A DNA stretch of 24,606 bases, taken from positions 1-24,606 of the forward strand of contig JAEWIX010000021.1 of assembly GCA_023386885.1 (NCBI GenBank). The letters run 5' to 3'. The notes beneath the pieces were generated by a model. It was not told the DNA's origin. It did no database searches and worked only from the letters and a program-made list of their open reading frames with translations. A program made the position numbers and the translations under genes. This DNA is from Pseudomonadota bacterium. GTDB taxonomy: Bacteria; Pseudomonadota; Alphaproteobacteria; Rhizobiales; Xanthobacteraceae. Shown here piece after piece: positions 6,391 through 13,811 of this stretch (its first letter is position 1; each line of letters starts with the position of its first letter).

Positions 6391-7296
6391 TCAGCCTCGA
6401 GCCTGCGTCAGAGGTTCGGTGCGCACGCGCGTTCGCGCGCTGATCGCGACGGTGGCGACCACCGCTCCGGCAAACAGGATGGTATCGAGATCGATCGCCT
6501 CGCGGTTCACCAGCGCGGCAAGTGCGATGGTCACGAACGGTTGCAGCAGTTGCAGTTGCGACACCTTGCTGAGGCCGCAGATCGAGATTCCTGCATTCCA
6601 GGCGAAGAAGCCGATCCACTGCGAGAATAGCGCGGCGTACATCAGGCCGAGCCATGGTTCGAGTGGAATGCTTGACAGGTGAGGTGGCAGCAGCAGCCAC
6701 GCCGCCGGTAATGTCAGTGGTAGCGCGATCACCATCGACCAACTGATGATTTCCCAGCCGGGCATGAAGGCAGTGAGGCGGCCGGAGAAGCCATAACCGA
6801 TGGCGCCGCCGGCCACTGCCAGCAGCAGGAACAGATCGCCGATGGCGATGCCACCGCCGCCGTGGCGCAGCGCGAACAGGATCACCAGCGCAGCGCCAAC
6901 CAGCGCCGCGATCCAGTAGGCGAGGCCGGGGCGCTCGTGCGTCACCAGCACCGCGACAATGGCCGTGGCGATAGGCAACACGCCCAGCACCACGCCGCCA
7001 TGCGCTGCCGGCAGCGTCTGCATTGCCATCGCCATGAACAGCGGAAAACCGACCACGACGCCGAGCGTGCCGAGCACCAGCGACGGCCATGTATGTCGCG
7101 GCGGCAATCGGCGCCGCAGGAACAGGAGCAGCGCGAGCGCGCAGAGACCGGCGATGGCCGAGCGGCTGGCGGTGATGAAATACGGATCGAACCCGGTCAA
7201 GGCGAGCCGGGTCGCAGGCAATGTCCCGCCGAAAATCACGACCCCAAGAAAGCCAAGCGACAAGCCGAGCGATTGGCGTGAAATGAAGGAGGGCAT
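6391..7296 (-). CDS. EamA/DMT family transporter
   Basis: A 301-residue inner-membrane protein of the drug/metabolite transporter superfamily. It has about ten hydrophobic helices in two EamA repeats. The first repeat starts LGLSLGFLGVVIFGGTLPATRLALTG, and the second follows the LFLLLAVAGGAIGYGFSGRL segment and contains LMYAALFSQWIGFFAWNAGI. The ATG at 7296 (MPSFISRQSLGLSLGF) is used. A longer in-frame start at 7413 would add a Cys/Pro-rich stretch that does not look like a transporter terminus. The substrate is unknown; family members export amino acids, metabolites or drugs. It lies 141 bases downstream of the diguanylate cyclase gene on the same strand. Confidence 0.85.
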   Translation of the reverse strand: MPSFISRQSLGLSLGFLGVVIFGGTLPATRLALTGFDPYFITASRSAIAGLCALALLLFLRRRLPPRHTWPSLVLGTLGVVVGFPLFMAMAMQTLPAAHGGVVLGVLPIATAIVAVLVTHERPGLAYWIAALVGAALVILFALRHGGGGIAIGDLFLLLAVAGGAIGYGFSGRLTAFMPGWEIISWSMVIALPLTLPAAWLLLPPHLSSIPLEPWLGLMYAALFSQWIGFFAWNAGISICGLSKVSQLQLLQPFVTIALAALVNREAIDLDTILFAGAVVATVAISARTRVRTEPLTQARG

Positions 7297-7392
7297 GAAA
7301 AGACGAGGCTGGAGGAGGGCGGTCGCGGGAGACGATATCACCGGTCCATGTGCTGTATCGGTTAGCCCCAGGCGTGGCCAGCATCCAACGCA

Positions 7393-7430
7393 CCCGGCGC
7401 GGCATGGCTGCAATGCGCGTTGCTGCCGGG
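7393..7430 (-). terminator. Possible terminator hairpin after the diguanylate cyclase gene
   Basis: CCCGGC (7393-7398) pairs with GCCGGG (7425-7430). Inside it, GCAA (7410-7413) pairs with TTGC (7420-7423). It starts 8 bases past the stop of the GGDEF gene on the minus strand. Stem continuity is imperfect and no T-run is seen. Confidence 0.3.
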
Positions 7431-7437
7431 CATCCCG

Positions 7438-8637
7438 TCAGTTCAGGTTGACGGTCCTTCGCGTGGCCTCGATCTCGCCGCCGTCCGGAAGCGGCGGCAC
7501 CAGTTGCGGCGCGACGGCATGAACGACATATCCGCTGCCGGTGCGCTTTGCCTGATAAAGCGCCTGATCGGCGCGGATGAGGAGTTCTTCGGCAGCCAGG
7601 GGCTGATCAGGTGTCATGATCGCGATGCCGACGCTGGTGCCCAGTTGGATTGCGTTGCCGTTGATCTGATAGGTGCTGCCGATTTCCTTGAGGATGCGTG
7701 TCGCCAGCGCCAGCGTTTGTTCGCGGGATTCGACCTGCGCTTGCACCAACACGAATTCATCGCCGCCGAGCCGGACCAGCAGATCGGTCTGTCGTGCCAG
7801 TCGCAGCAGGCGTTTCGCGACCTCGCGCAGAATGGCATCACCGACGGGATGACCGAAGCGGTCGTTCGCCTGTTTGAAGTTGTCGAGATCGAGGCTGTGG
7901 ACCGCAAGCGGCCGGCCCTCGAGCGAGGCCGCAGCAACAATGGCCTCCAGATTTTCGTTCAAGGCGAGCCGATTGGACAGACCGGTCAGCGGATCGCGCC
8001 GCGCGAGACCCGCGAAACGGAGCTTGAGCGTGAGCTGGCTGACGATGCCGGCATAGAGGTGCTGCACGGTCTCGAAGGAACCGAGCAGAAAGATCACCAT
8101 GAGAAAGGCGAGGCACCAGTAGACGGTTCCACCGATGTAGAGACATGCGGCGATCGACGGAAGCGAGATAATCAGCAGGTTGATGATCGCCAGCCACGGC
8201 CGATAGGCCACACGCGTCACGGTGCCCGCGCCATAGGCAACCAGCATTCCGACCATCAGCATGTGAATCTTGGGATTGGGCAGCATGAAGCACCACGCGC
8301 CCATGGTGCCGACGATCGACGTCGTAATGAAGCTTCGTGTCGCGAACTGCTTCTCCCAGCCCCGCGCAGCAGCGAACGACAACGGACCGGCCGCACGGGC
8401 CTGACGATAGCGCAAGGCCATCAGGATGCGTTCAGCGGTCACTCCGAGGGTTGCAAGGGTCAATCCGATCACCAGCCAGTCGCCGGTGCGGGTAAAGATC
8501 GCCGTGCCGACTACGCCGATCGAGATCGCGAGAAACACCATCGGCGGCACCAGGCTGAACAGCGCGTCCACCAGTTCGACGTAGATCGCGTCCGAGGGAC
8601 GGTCGAAACGCAGCAAACGGGTGAAGAAGCGCGTCAT
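7438..8637 (-). CDS. Membrane diguanylate cyclase (GGDEF domain)
   Basis: A 399-residue protein predicted to make cyclic di-GMP from two GTP. The N-terminal half (about residues 20-200) holds about six hydrophobic helices and no recognised sensor domain. The C-terminal GGDEF domain starts near RRDPLTGLSNRLALNENL and includes the metal-binding SLDLDNFKQANDRFGH segment. It has an intact GGDEF active-site signature at residues 291-295. R282-Q-T-D285 lies exactly five residues before it, an intact product-inhibition I-site, so both activity and feedback inhibition are expected. There is no EAL domain. The ATG at 8637 gives a typical short cytoplasmic N-terminus (MTRFFTRLLRF). The upstream neighbour on this strand is the rnpB terminator hairpin. 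Confidence 0.92.
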   Translation of the reverse strand: MTRFFTRLLRFDRPSDAIYVELVDALFSLVPPMVFLAISIGVVGTAIFTRTGDWLVIGLTLATLGVTAERILMALRYRQARAAGPLSFAAARGWEKQFATRSFITTSIVGTMGAWCFMLPNPKIHMLMVGMLVAYGAGTVTRVAYRPWLAIINLLIISLPSIAACLYIGGTVYWCLAFLMVIFLLGSFETVQHLYAGIVSQLTLKLRFAGLARRDPLTGLSNRLALNENLEAIVAAASLEGRPLAVHSLDLDNFKQANDRFGHPVGDAILREVAKRLLRLARQTDLLVRLGGDEFVLVQAQVESREQTLALATRILKEIGSTYQINGNAIQLGTSVGIAIMTPDQPLAAEELLIRADQALYQAKRTGSGYVVHAVAPQLVPPLPDGGEIEATRRTVNLN

Positions 8638-8753
8638 GATAAACCTGAGCTTCGCCGGTCTCGGCCGGTGTCTCGCTTGCTGTATCGCCCAGCCGTAAAA
8701 TCAAAGGTCGGCAAAACCCTCAACTTTGACCTATCCGGAACCCGAACGTGGCG

Positions 8754-8782
8754 AGAGGCCCGGCGACGGGCGCCGGACCTCT
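8754..8782 (-). terminator. Terminator hairpin downstream of rnpB
   Basis: AGAGG...CGCCGG-type arms form a 12-bp stem with one G-T pair around a 5-base loop (8754-8765 with 8771-8782). It lies about 20 bases past the RNase P RNA 3' end in the direction of transcription. No strong T-run is present. Confidence 0.6.
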
Positions 8783-8800
8783 CATGGGTCGTTCGTTAAA

Positions 8801-9226
8801 GATATCAGCCAGCCTGTAAGCCGGGTTCTGTAGGGCATCGCCCGTTTGCACGGACGATGCGTGACGGCCATTCGTCTGGGACAATGTTCGCACATTGCCT
8901 CAAGCAACCTACCCGGACGGCGGATCCGACACGATCCCGCGGTGTTATCGCTCGCGCGAACCAACCGCTGTGCCGTCCCTATTCGGTTTTGCTCCCGGTG
9001 TGGTTTGCCATGCCGTTGCCGTTACCGGCGACGCGGTGCGCTCTTACCGCACCTTTTCACCCTTACCCGCAATCCCGAAGGAGACAGGCGGTTCGTTCTC
9101 TGTGGCACTTTCCCTGGGGTCGCCCCCGCCGGACGTTATCCGGCACCGTATGTCGATGGAGCCCGGACTTTCCTCCCCGGCGGCCTTTCGGCCGGTGCCG
9201 GAGCGGCCGTCCGGCCGACTGACGCG
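8801..9226 (-). ncRNA. rnpB: RNase P RNA, bacterial class A (alphaproteobacterial type)
   Basis: Catalytic RNA that removes 5' leaders from precursor tRNAs. On the minus strand three hallmark blocks appear in the right order. GGAGGAAAGTCCGGGCTCCA lies at about 9157-9176 (P4 5' strand). GGTGAAAAGGTGCGGTAAGAG lies near 9040-9062. ACAGAACCCGGCTTACAG is at 8814-8831 (P4 3' strand and conserved region V). Helix P1 closes the molecule: TCAGTCGGC (9222-9214) pairs with GCTGGCTGA (8813-8805) over 9 pairs including two G-U. That sets the ends to within a few bases and gives about 425 nt, normal for this group. Apparent reading frames across it are shadows. Confidence 0.95.
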
Positions 9227-9229
9227 CCA

Positions 9230-9258
9230 CCCATGCGGGGTTGACGGCGATCCGTCAA
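9230..9258 (-). promoter_or_regulatory. Candidate rnpB promoter with a palindromic -35 region
   Basis: On the minus strand TTGACG (9258-9253), a 17-base spacer and CATGGG (9235-9230) place initiation near 9223, agreeing with the 5' end deduced from helix P1. The -10 is poor, as is common in this group. The -35 is one arm of the perfect 7-base inverted repeat TTGACGG/CCGTCAA (9241-9258), which could alternatively be the amidase terminator. Confidence 0.4.
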
Positions 9259-9285
9259 GCGCCGGTCGCTTGCCTTCAGCGCGGA

Positions 9286-10068
9286 TTATGATGCGGTGGC
9301 AATCGTTCTTGATGCCGGAAGCATCGCGAGCAGCGCATGCAATGTCTTCAGCGTCGATTGATCGGCGATGCCGTCGACGCGCTCCGGCCGGTAGTGCCGC
9401 TGGAACGCGGTGACGACTTCCCGCGTCGGCACGTCGTAACGGCCGTCCGCTTCGATGCTGTAGCCAAAGCGCGCCAGCGCCGATTGCAGGTCCCGGACCT
9501 GATCCCCGGTCGAGCCGGGACGAAGCATGTCGCCTTTAACGATGGGCGCCGGCTCGATCCAGAGGCCGACGCCGGAGTCTGCCAGCGAGCGCCAGGGAAA
9601 TTTCTCGCCGGGATCCTGCTTGCGCGAAGGCGCCACGTCGGAATGCGCCAGCACGCGATGCGGCGGCACCTCGCGCCGGATGATGATGCCCCGGCACAGC
9701 GCGATCACCGCCGCGACCTGCCGCAGCGGAAAATCCGGATAACCCCAGTCGTGGCCGCGGTTGACGATCTCGATGCCGATCGAGCAAGAATTGATGTCGG
9801 TTTCGCCCGCCCAATAGGACACGCCGGCGTGCCAGGCGCGCTTGTCTTCGGGGACGCATTGCAGGATGCGGCCGTCTTCCAGCACCACGTAGTGCGCGGA
9901 GACGTCGGTTCCGGCGGTGCAAAGGCGGTACAACGCGCCTTCAAGGTCCGGCATGCCGGTGTAGTGCAGCAGGATCATGTCGGGTGACAAGCCGTTGTTC
10001 CGCTCGCCGAAATTCTCGGACGGAACCACCTCGAAGACGACGGAGGAATCGGGCGTGAACTTCGGCAT
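9286..10068 (-). CDS. N-acetylmuramoyl-L-alanine amidase (AmpD/AmiD type) with C-terminal PG-binding domain
   Basis: A 260-residue zinc amidase that cleaves the bond between MurNAc (or anhydro-MurNAc) and L-alanine. The Amidase_2 domain covers about residues 28-165. It has H35 in LLHYTGM, a second conserved histidine in SAHYVV, the GIEIVN glutamate strand, and the LAHSDVAPSRKQDPGEKFPW block with zinc-ligand and catalytic residues. A peptidoglycan_binding_1 domain follows (about 195-255; GDQVRDLQSALARFGYSIEADGRYD). The domain order resembles AmiD, but I see no signal peptide or lipobox. Action in the cytoplasm, as for AmpD, is therefore possible, as is a start I have misplaced. The frame is open to 10176; I use the ATG at 10068. 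The gene sits between rnpB and the dcw cluster and is transcribed away from it. Confidence 0.88.
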   Translation of the reverse strand: MPKFTPDSSVVFEVVPSENFGERNNGLSPDMILLHYTGMPDLEGALYRLCTAGTDVSAHYVVLEDGRILQCVPEDKRAWHAGVSYWAGETDINSCSIGIEIVNRGHDWGYPDFPLRQVAAVIALCRGIIIRREVPPHRVLAHSDVAPSRKQDPGEKFPWRSLADSGVGLWIEPAPIVKGDMLRPGSTGDQVRDLQSALARFGYSIEADGRYDVPTREVVTAFQRHYRPERVDGIADQSTLKTLHALLAMLPASRTIATAS

Positions 10069-10176
10069 GTCGGCGCTGGCCTTCGGGATCGGAAGGGCCC
10101 GCTGGCGCCTCGGCGCTGGCTTCTCGGACGATACTGGACCCAACGGTACTCCACCCCTCAAACCCGGCGGCACCAC

Positions 10177-10620
10177 GGCGCACTGCGCTCATTTTGGCGG
10201 CGGGCAACCAATTGGCCGCGCGCCGCCGTCACGATCCGGACATAAACTAGATAGCACAAACGCCTAGCGACAACCGCGAACGCCCATAGCTACCGCGGAG
10301 CATCCACAGGGAATCTGTCGGGCGTGACCAATGCGCGTCGGCGTTACGTTGGACTTGCGCCATTTCATCAACGCTTTTTTAACGCTAACCACCGTTACTG
10401 AAGGGTGAAAAGCCAGCCCGTTCGGGCGGCTCAGGCTCCTTTGACGCTGACGAATCCCATGGCCCAGCACATCGTCCCATGCGGAAGTTCGGATTTTCGC
10501 GTCGAAACGGAAAGCGGAACCCGGCGCAACGTCCATGTCATCGCCAATGCCATCGGCCAGGCCAGTCAGCAGCGGCGTCGACGCGCGGCATCGCGGGCAC
10601 GGCGGCGGGGGGATGCGCGC
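10177..10620 (+). promoter_or_regulatory. Gene-free leader and promoter region of the dcw cluster
   Basis: No convincing protein gene is present in these 444 bases, and nothing resembles MraZ. A weak sigma-70-like pair (TTGCGC 10355-10360, 17 bases, TTTAAC 10378-10383) could drive the cluster. AACGCT occurs twice exactly 11 bases apart (10370-10375, 10381-10386), overlapping that -10. A hairpin (AGCC, bulged A, GCCCG / CGGGC, GGCT) spans 10411-10431. An open frame continuous with rsmH runs from 10405, but its Arg-rich composition does not look like protein. Confidence 0.4.
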
Positions 10621-11619
10621 ATGACCGCGCTTCCGTTATCGCGTCATATTCCGGTTCTCGGGCGCGAAGTGCTCGAATGGCTGTCGCCGCATAGCGGCGG
10701 CATCTATGTCGATGCGACCTTCGGCGCCGGCGGCTACAGCCGCGCGTTGCTCGCGGTCGAAGGCACCCGCGTCATCGGCATCGACCGCGACCGCACTGCC
10801 ATCTCCGGCGGGTTCGATCTTGTTGACGAGTCGGACGGACGGCTGACCTTGGTGGAAGACCGTTTCTCGAATCTGGCCGAGGTTTGCGCCGCGCACGGCG
10901 TGGATGCGGTGGACGGCGTGGTGATGGATATCGGCGTGTCGTCGATGCAGATCGATCAGGCCGAGCGCGGCTTCTCGTTTCGGCTCGACGGCCCCCTCGA
11001 CATGCGGATGAGCGGCACCGGCCCCACGGCCGCCGACGTCGTCGCGAGCGCCTCGGAAGCCGATCTCGCCAACATCATCTATATCTTCGGTGAGGAGCGT
11101 TATTCGCGGCATATTGCCCGCGCCATCGTGGCCGCGCGACGCGAAGCGCCGATCGCGACCACACGCGCACTGGCCGATATCGTCGGCAAGGTGGTGCGCG
11201 CCAAGCCAGGTGAAATTCATCCGGCGACGCGGACATTTCAGGGCCTGCGGATTTTCGTCAACGCCGAACTCGACGAACTGCATCTGGCGCTGGCCGCGGC
11301 CGAGCAGGTGCTGAAGCCCGGTGGCCGCCTGGTGGTGGTGACGTTCCATTCGCTGGAAGATCGCATCGTCAAGAATTTTCTGGTCGCGCGCAGCCAGCGC
11401 AGCGGCGGTTCGCGGCATCTGCCACAGGTCGCGCAAGAGGCGCCGCGCTTTACTGTGCTGACCAGGCGCCCGGTGAAACCCGGCGACGACGAAGTCGATG
11501 CCAACCCGCGCGCGCGCTCCGCCAAGCTGCGCGCCGCCGAGCGAACCGCAGCACCGGCGCAACCCGCTGACGAACTGCCGACATGGCCGACCTTGGCCAG
11601 CGTCATGCGAAGAGGTTGA
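10621..11619 (+). CDS. rsmH: 16S rRNA (cytosine-1402-N4)-methyltransferase RsmH (MraW)
   Basis: A 332-residue S-adenosylmethionine-dependent enzyme that methylates N4 of C1402 in the decoding centre of 16S rRNA. It opens with SRHIPVLGREVLEWL. The AdoMet site is VDATFGAGGYSRALL, and the family-typical MDIGVSSMQIDQAERGFSF follows, then the THP-like helical insert (PATRTFQGLRIFVNAEL) and a C-terminal VVTFHSLEDRIVKNFL block. The ATG at 10621 is chosen because the family normally starts just before this RHIPVL motif and GGGGGG lies about 8 bases upstream. The frame extends to 10405 without homology-like features. It is the first gene of the dcw run; ftsL begins 3 bases after its stop. Confidence 0.95.
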   Translation: MTALPLSRHIPVLGREVLEWLSPHSGGIYVDATFGAGGYSRALLAVEGTRVIGIDRDRTAISGGFDLVDESDGRLTLVEDRFSNLAEVCAAHGVDAVDGVVMDIGVSSMQIDQAERGFSFRLDGPLDMRMSGTGPTAADVVASASEADLANIIYIFGEERYSRHIARAIVAARREAPIATTRALADIVGKVVRAKPGEIHPATRTFQGLRIFVNAELDELHLALAAAEQVLKPGGRLVVVTFHSLEDRIVKNFLVARSQRSGGSRHLPQVAQEAPRFTVLTRRPVKPGDDEVDANPRARSAKLRAAERTAAPAQPADELPTWPTLASVMRRG

Positions 11620-11622
11620 GCC

Positions 11623-12003
11623 ATGCGGATCATCCATCTTCTCGTCGTCTGCCTGCTGGTGTTCGGTGCGTCCTACGTCTACCGCATCAAGATGGAATCG
11701 ACATCGCGCACCGAGCGTGTGCAGCGGCTGCACGCCGAAGTGCGGGCGCAGCGCGATGCCATCGCGGCATTGCGCGCCGAATGGGCGCGGCTCGATTCAC
11801 CGAAGCGCCTGCAAGGCTTCGCCGAACGCCATACCAAGCTGCGGCCGCTCGAGGGCCGGCAGTACGATCAGCTGAAGAATCTGCCTGAACGCTCGCCCAC
11901 CCTGATCAACCCCAATGAGCCCGATCCCATCGGTGCGATGATCGATACCACCGATCCCGACCTGATGACCGGTTCGATACCCGCAACGGAGGGCGCGCGA
12001 TGA
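11623..12003 (+). CDS. ftsL: Cell division protein FtsL
   Basis: A 126-residue bitopic divisome protein that bridges FtsB/FtsQ to FtsWI. The N-terminal membrane segment covers about residues 2-20 (RIIHLLVVCLLVFGASYVY). A periplasmic coiled coil with heptad-like leucines follows (RVQRLHAEVRAQRDAIAALRAEW), then a conserved LDSPKRLQGFAERH, and a C-terminal tail rich in Pro and Asp. Size, topology and position between rsmH and ftsI identify it even though FtsL sequences diverge fast. Its stop overlaps the ftsI start by four bases (ATGA), indicating translational coupling. Confidence 0.92.
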   Translation: MRIIHLLVVCLLVFGASYVYRIKMESTSRTERVQRLHAEVRAQRDAIAALRAEWARLDSPKRLQGFAERHTKLRPLEGRQYDQLKNLPERSPTLINPNEPDPIGAMIDTTDPDLMTGSIPATEGAR

Positions 12004-13745
12004 ACGATCAAGTCGAGGTCGTGCGCGCCCCCGAGCGTTCGTTTTCCGCCTGGCGTCAGCGCGTGGTTCGCAGTCTCCTCTATGGGCAGAACGTCGATCG
12101 CGCGGCGCGGGCGCGGGTGCGCGTCGGGTTGACCATCCTGATTTTCTCGCTGGTCTATGTCGTGATCGGCGCGCGGCTGGTGATGTTCGCGACCTTCGGC
12201 GAAGGTCACGGATCGCGCCGCGTGACTCAGGATGCGATCGCCACCGCGCGGCCGGATATCGTCGATCGCAACGGGCAGATCCTCGCCACCGACGTGAAGA
12301 CGCCGTCGCTGTTCGGCGAACCGCGCCGGTTGATCGACGTCGATGAGGCGGTCGAGATGCTGACGGCCGCATTGCCCGATCTCGATACGAAAGAAGTGCG
12401 CGACCGTCTGTCGTCGAAAAAGGGCTTCGTCTGGCTCAAGCGTGAAATCACCCCGCGCCAGCAGCACGACATTCATCGGCTCGGTCTTCCCGGCATCGGC
12501 TTCCTGCGCGAGAACAAGCGCGTCTATCCGAACGGCGCCGACGTCTCGCACCTGATCGGTCTCGTCAACATCGACAACCAGGGCATCGCCGGCATCGAGA
12601 AGTGGCTCGACACCAATGGCCTGGCGGATCTGCATCGCGCCGGCTTCGCCACCGACCGCTTGCAGAAGCCGGTCGAACTGGCCGTCGATCTGCGCGTCGA
12701 GCACGCCTTGCGTGACGAGTTGATGAAGGCGAAAGAGCACTACAAGGCCAAGGCGGCATCAGGGCTCGTCTCCAACGTCAAGACCGGTGAGATCGTGGCG
12801 ATGGTGTCGCTGCCAGACTTCGACCCGAACAATCCGAAGGAAGCCAACGATCCCGATCGCATCAACCGTCTGACCACCGGCGTCTACGAGATGGGCTCGA
12901 CGTTCAAGGCGTTTACGCTGGCGATGGCGCTCGACTCCGGCAAGGCGACGCTGAATTCAATGTGGGATGCGCGCGGGCCGCTGCATTACGGCCGCTTCAA
13001 GATTCACGATGATCACCCGCTCGGCCGCTTCATCAATACCAAGGAAGTCTTCACTTACTCGTCGAACGTCGGCGCGGCGCGCATGGCGCTGGCGCAGGGC
13101 ATCGAGGCGCATCAGGCGTTCCTTCGTAAGATGGGCCAGATGACGCGGCTGCGCACTGAATTGCCGGAAAGTGCGTCGCCGATCCTGCCGCGCAAGTGGG
13201 GCGAACTGAACACCGTCACCATTTCCTTCGGTCACGGCATGGCGGTGGCGCCGTTGCAGGCGGTGATGGGCATCGACGCGCTGGTCAATGGCGGCTATCT
13301 GATCCCGCCGACCTTCCTCAAACGGTCGGAGGAAGAGGCGATGAAACTGGCGAAGCGTGTCATCAAGCCGGAAACCAGCGAGAAGATGCGCTTTCTGATG
13401 CGGCTCAATGCCGAGATCGGCACCGCGCGCAAGGCCGACGTCAAGGGTTACTACGTCGGTGGCAAGACCGGCACCGCCGAGAAGGTCATCAACGGCCGTT
13501 ACGCCAAGAAGAAGGTGCTGAACGGTTTCACCGCGATCCTGCCGGCCGACGATCCGAAGTATCAGATTCTGATCATGATCGACGAGCCGCAACCGCTGAA
13601 GGAAACCTACGGTTTCATCACTTCGGGATGGAACGCGGTGCCGACCGGCGGCAAGGTGATCGCCCGCATCGCGCCGCTGTTGGGAATTCAGCCGCGTTTC
13701 GATCTGCCGCCGTCTGAGCGCCTTATTCTTGCGACATCGAGATGA
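12000..13745 (+). CDS. ftsI: Peptidoglycan D,D-transpeptidase FtsI (PBP3)
   Basis: A 581-residue septal class B penicillin-binding protein that crosslinks new septal peptidoglycan together with FtsW. A cytoplasmic N-terminus precedes a membrane helix at about residues 42-63. A dimerisation (pedestal) domain follows, with a DIVDRNGQILATDV motif. The transpeptidase domain has all three active-site motifs: S300-T-F-K303 (nucleophile serine), S354-S-N356 and K489-T-G491. The length fits the family. The ATG overlaps the ftsL stop. The next gene, murE, starts 66 bases downstream. No anomaly seen. Confidence 0.97.
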   Translation: MNDQVEVVRAPERSFSAWRQRVVRSLLYGQNVDRAARARVRVGLTILIFSLVYVVIGARLVMFATFGEGHGSRRVTQDAIATARPDIVDRNGQILATDVKTPSLFGEPRRLIDVDEAVEMLTAALPDLDTKEVRDRLSSKKGFVWLKREITPRQQHDIHRLGLPGIGFLRENKRVYPNGADVSHLIGLVNIDNQGIAGIEKWLDTNGLADLHRAGFATDRLQKPVELAVDLRVEHALRDELMKAKEHYKAKAASGLVSNVKTGEIVAMVSLPDFDPNNPKEANDPDRINRLTTGVYEMGSTFKAFTLAMALDSGKATLNSMWDARGPLHYGRFKIHDDHPLGRFINTKEVFTYSSNVGAARMALAQGIEAHQAFLRKMGQMTRLRTELPESASPILPRKWGELNTVTISFGHGMAVAPLQAVMGIDALVNGGYLIPPTFLKRSEEEAMKLAKRVIKPETSEKMRFLMRLNAEIGTARKADVKGYYVGGKTGTAEKVINGRYAKKKVLNGFTAILPADDPKYQILIMIDEPQPLKETYGFITSGWNAVPTGGKVIARIAPLLGIQPRFDLPPSERLILATSR

Positions 13746-13811
13746 GTGTCACGACCCGATTTTGATCTTGCTCAGGCGCTGCGATGTGATGCGGCGTCAG
13801 GCCCGGAAAGC

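Noticed and set aside
7420..8799. A 459-codon plus-strand open frame opposite the diguanylate cyclase
   Set aside because: It is a shadow of a gene with an intact GGDEF and I-site; the product is Arg/Gln/His-rich without domains.
8846..9413. Several plus-strand open frames of 120-170 residues
   Set aside because: They lie over the RNase P RNA gene and the 3' end of the amidase gene; their products have no domain-like character.
10450..10492. CCCA/TCCCA repeats ahead of rsmH as possible MraZ boxes
   Set aside because: Spacing is irregular and not the 10-base period of MraZ operators, and no mraZ is present.
10264..10536. A 90-codon minus-strand frame in the dcw leader
   Set aside because: No recognisable domain and no ribosome binding site that I trust; likely chance in GC-rich DNA.
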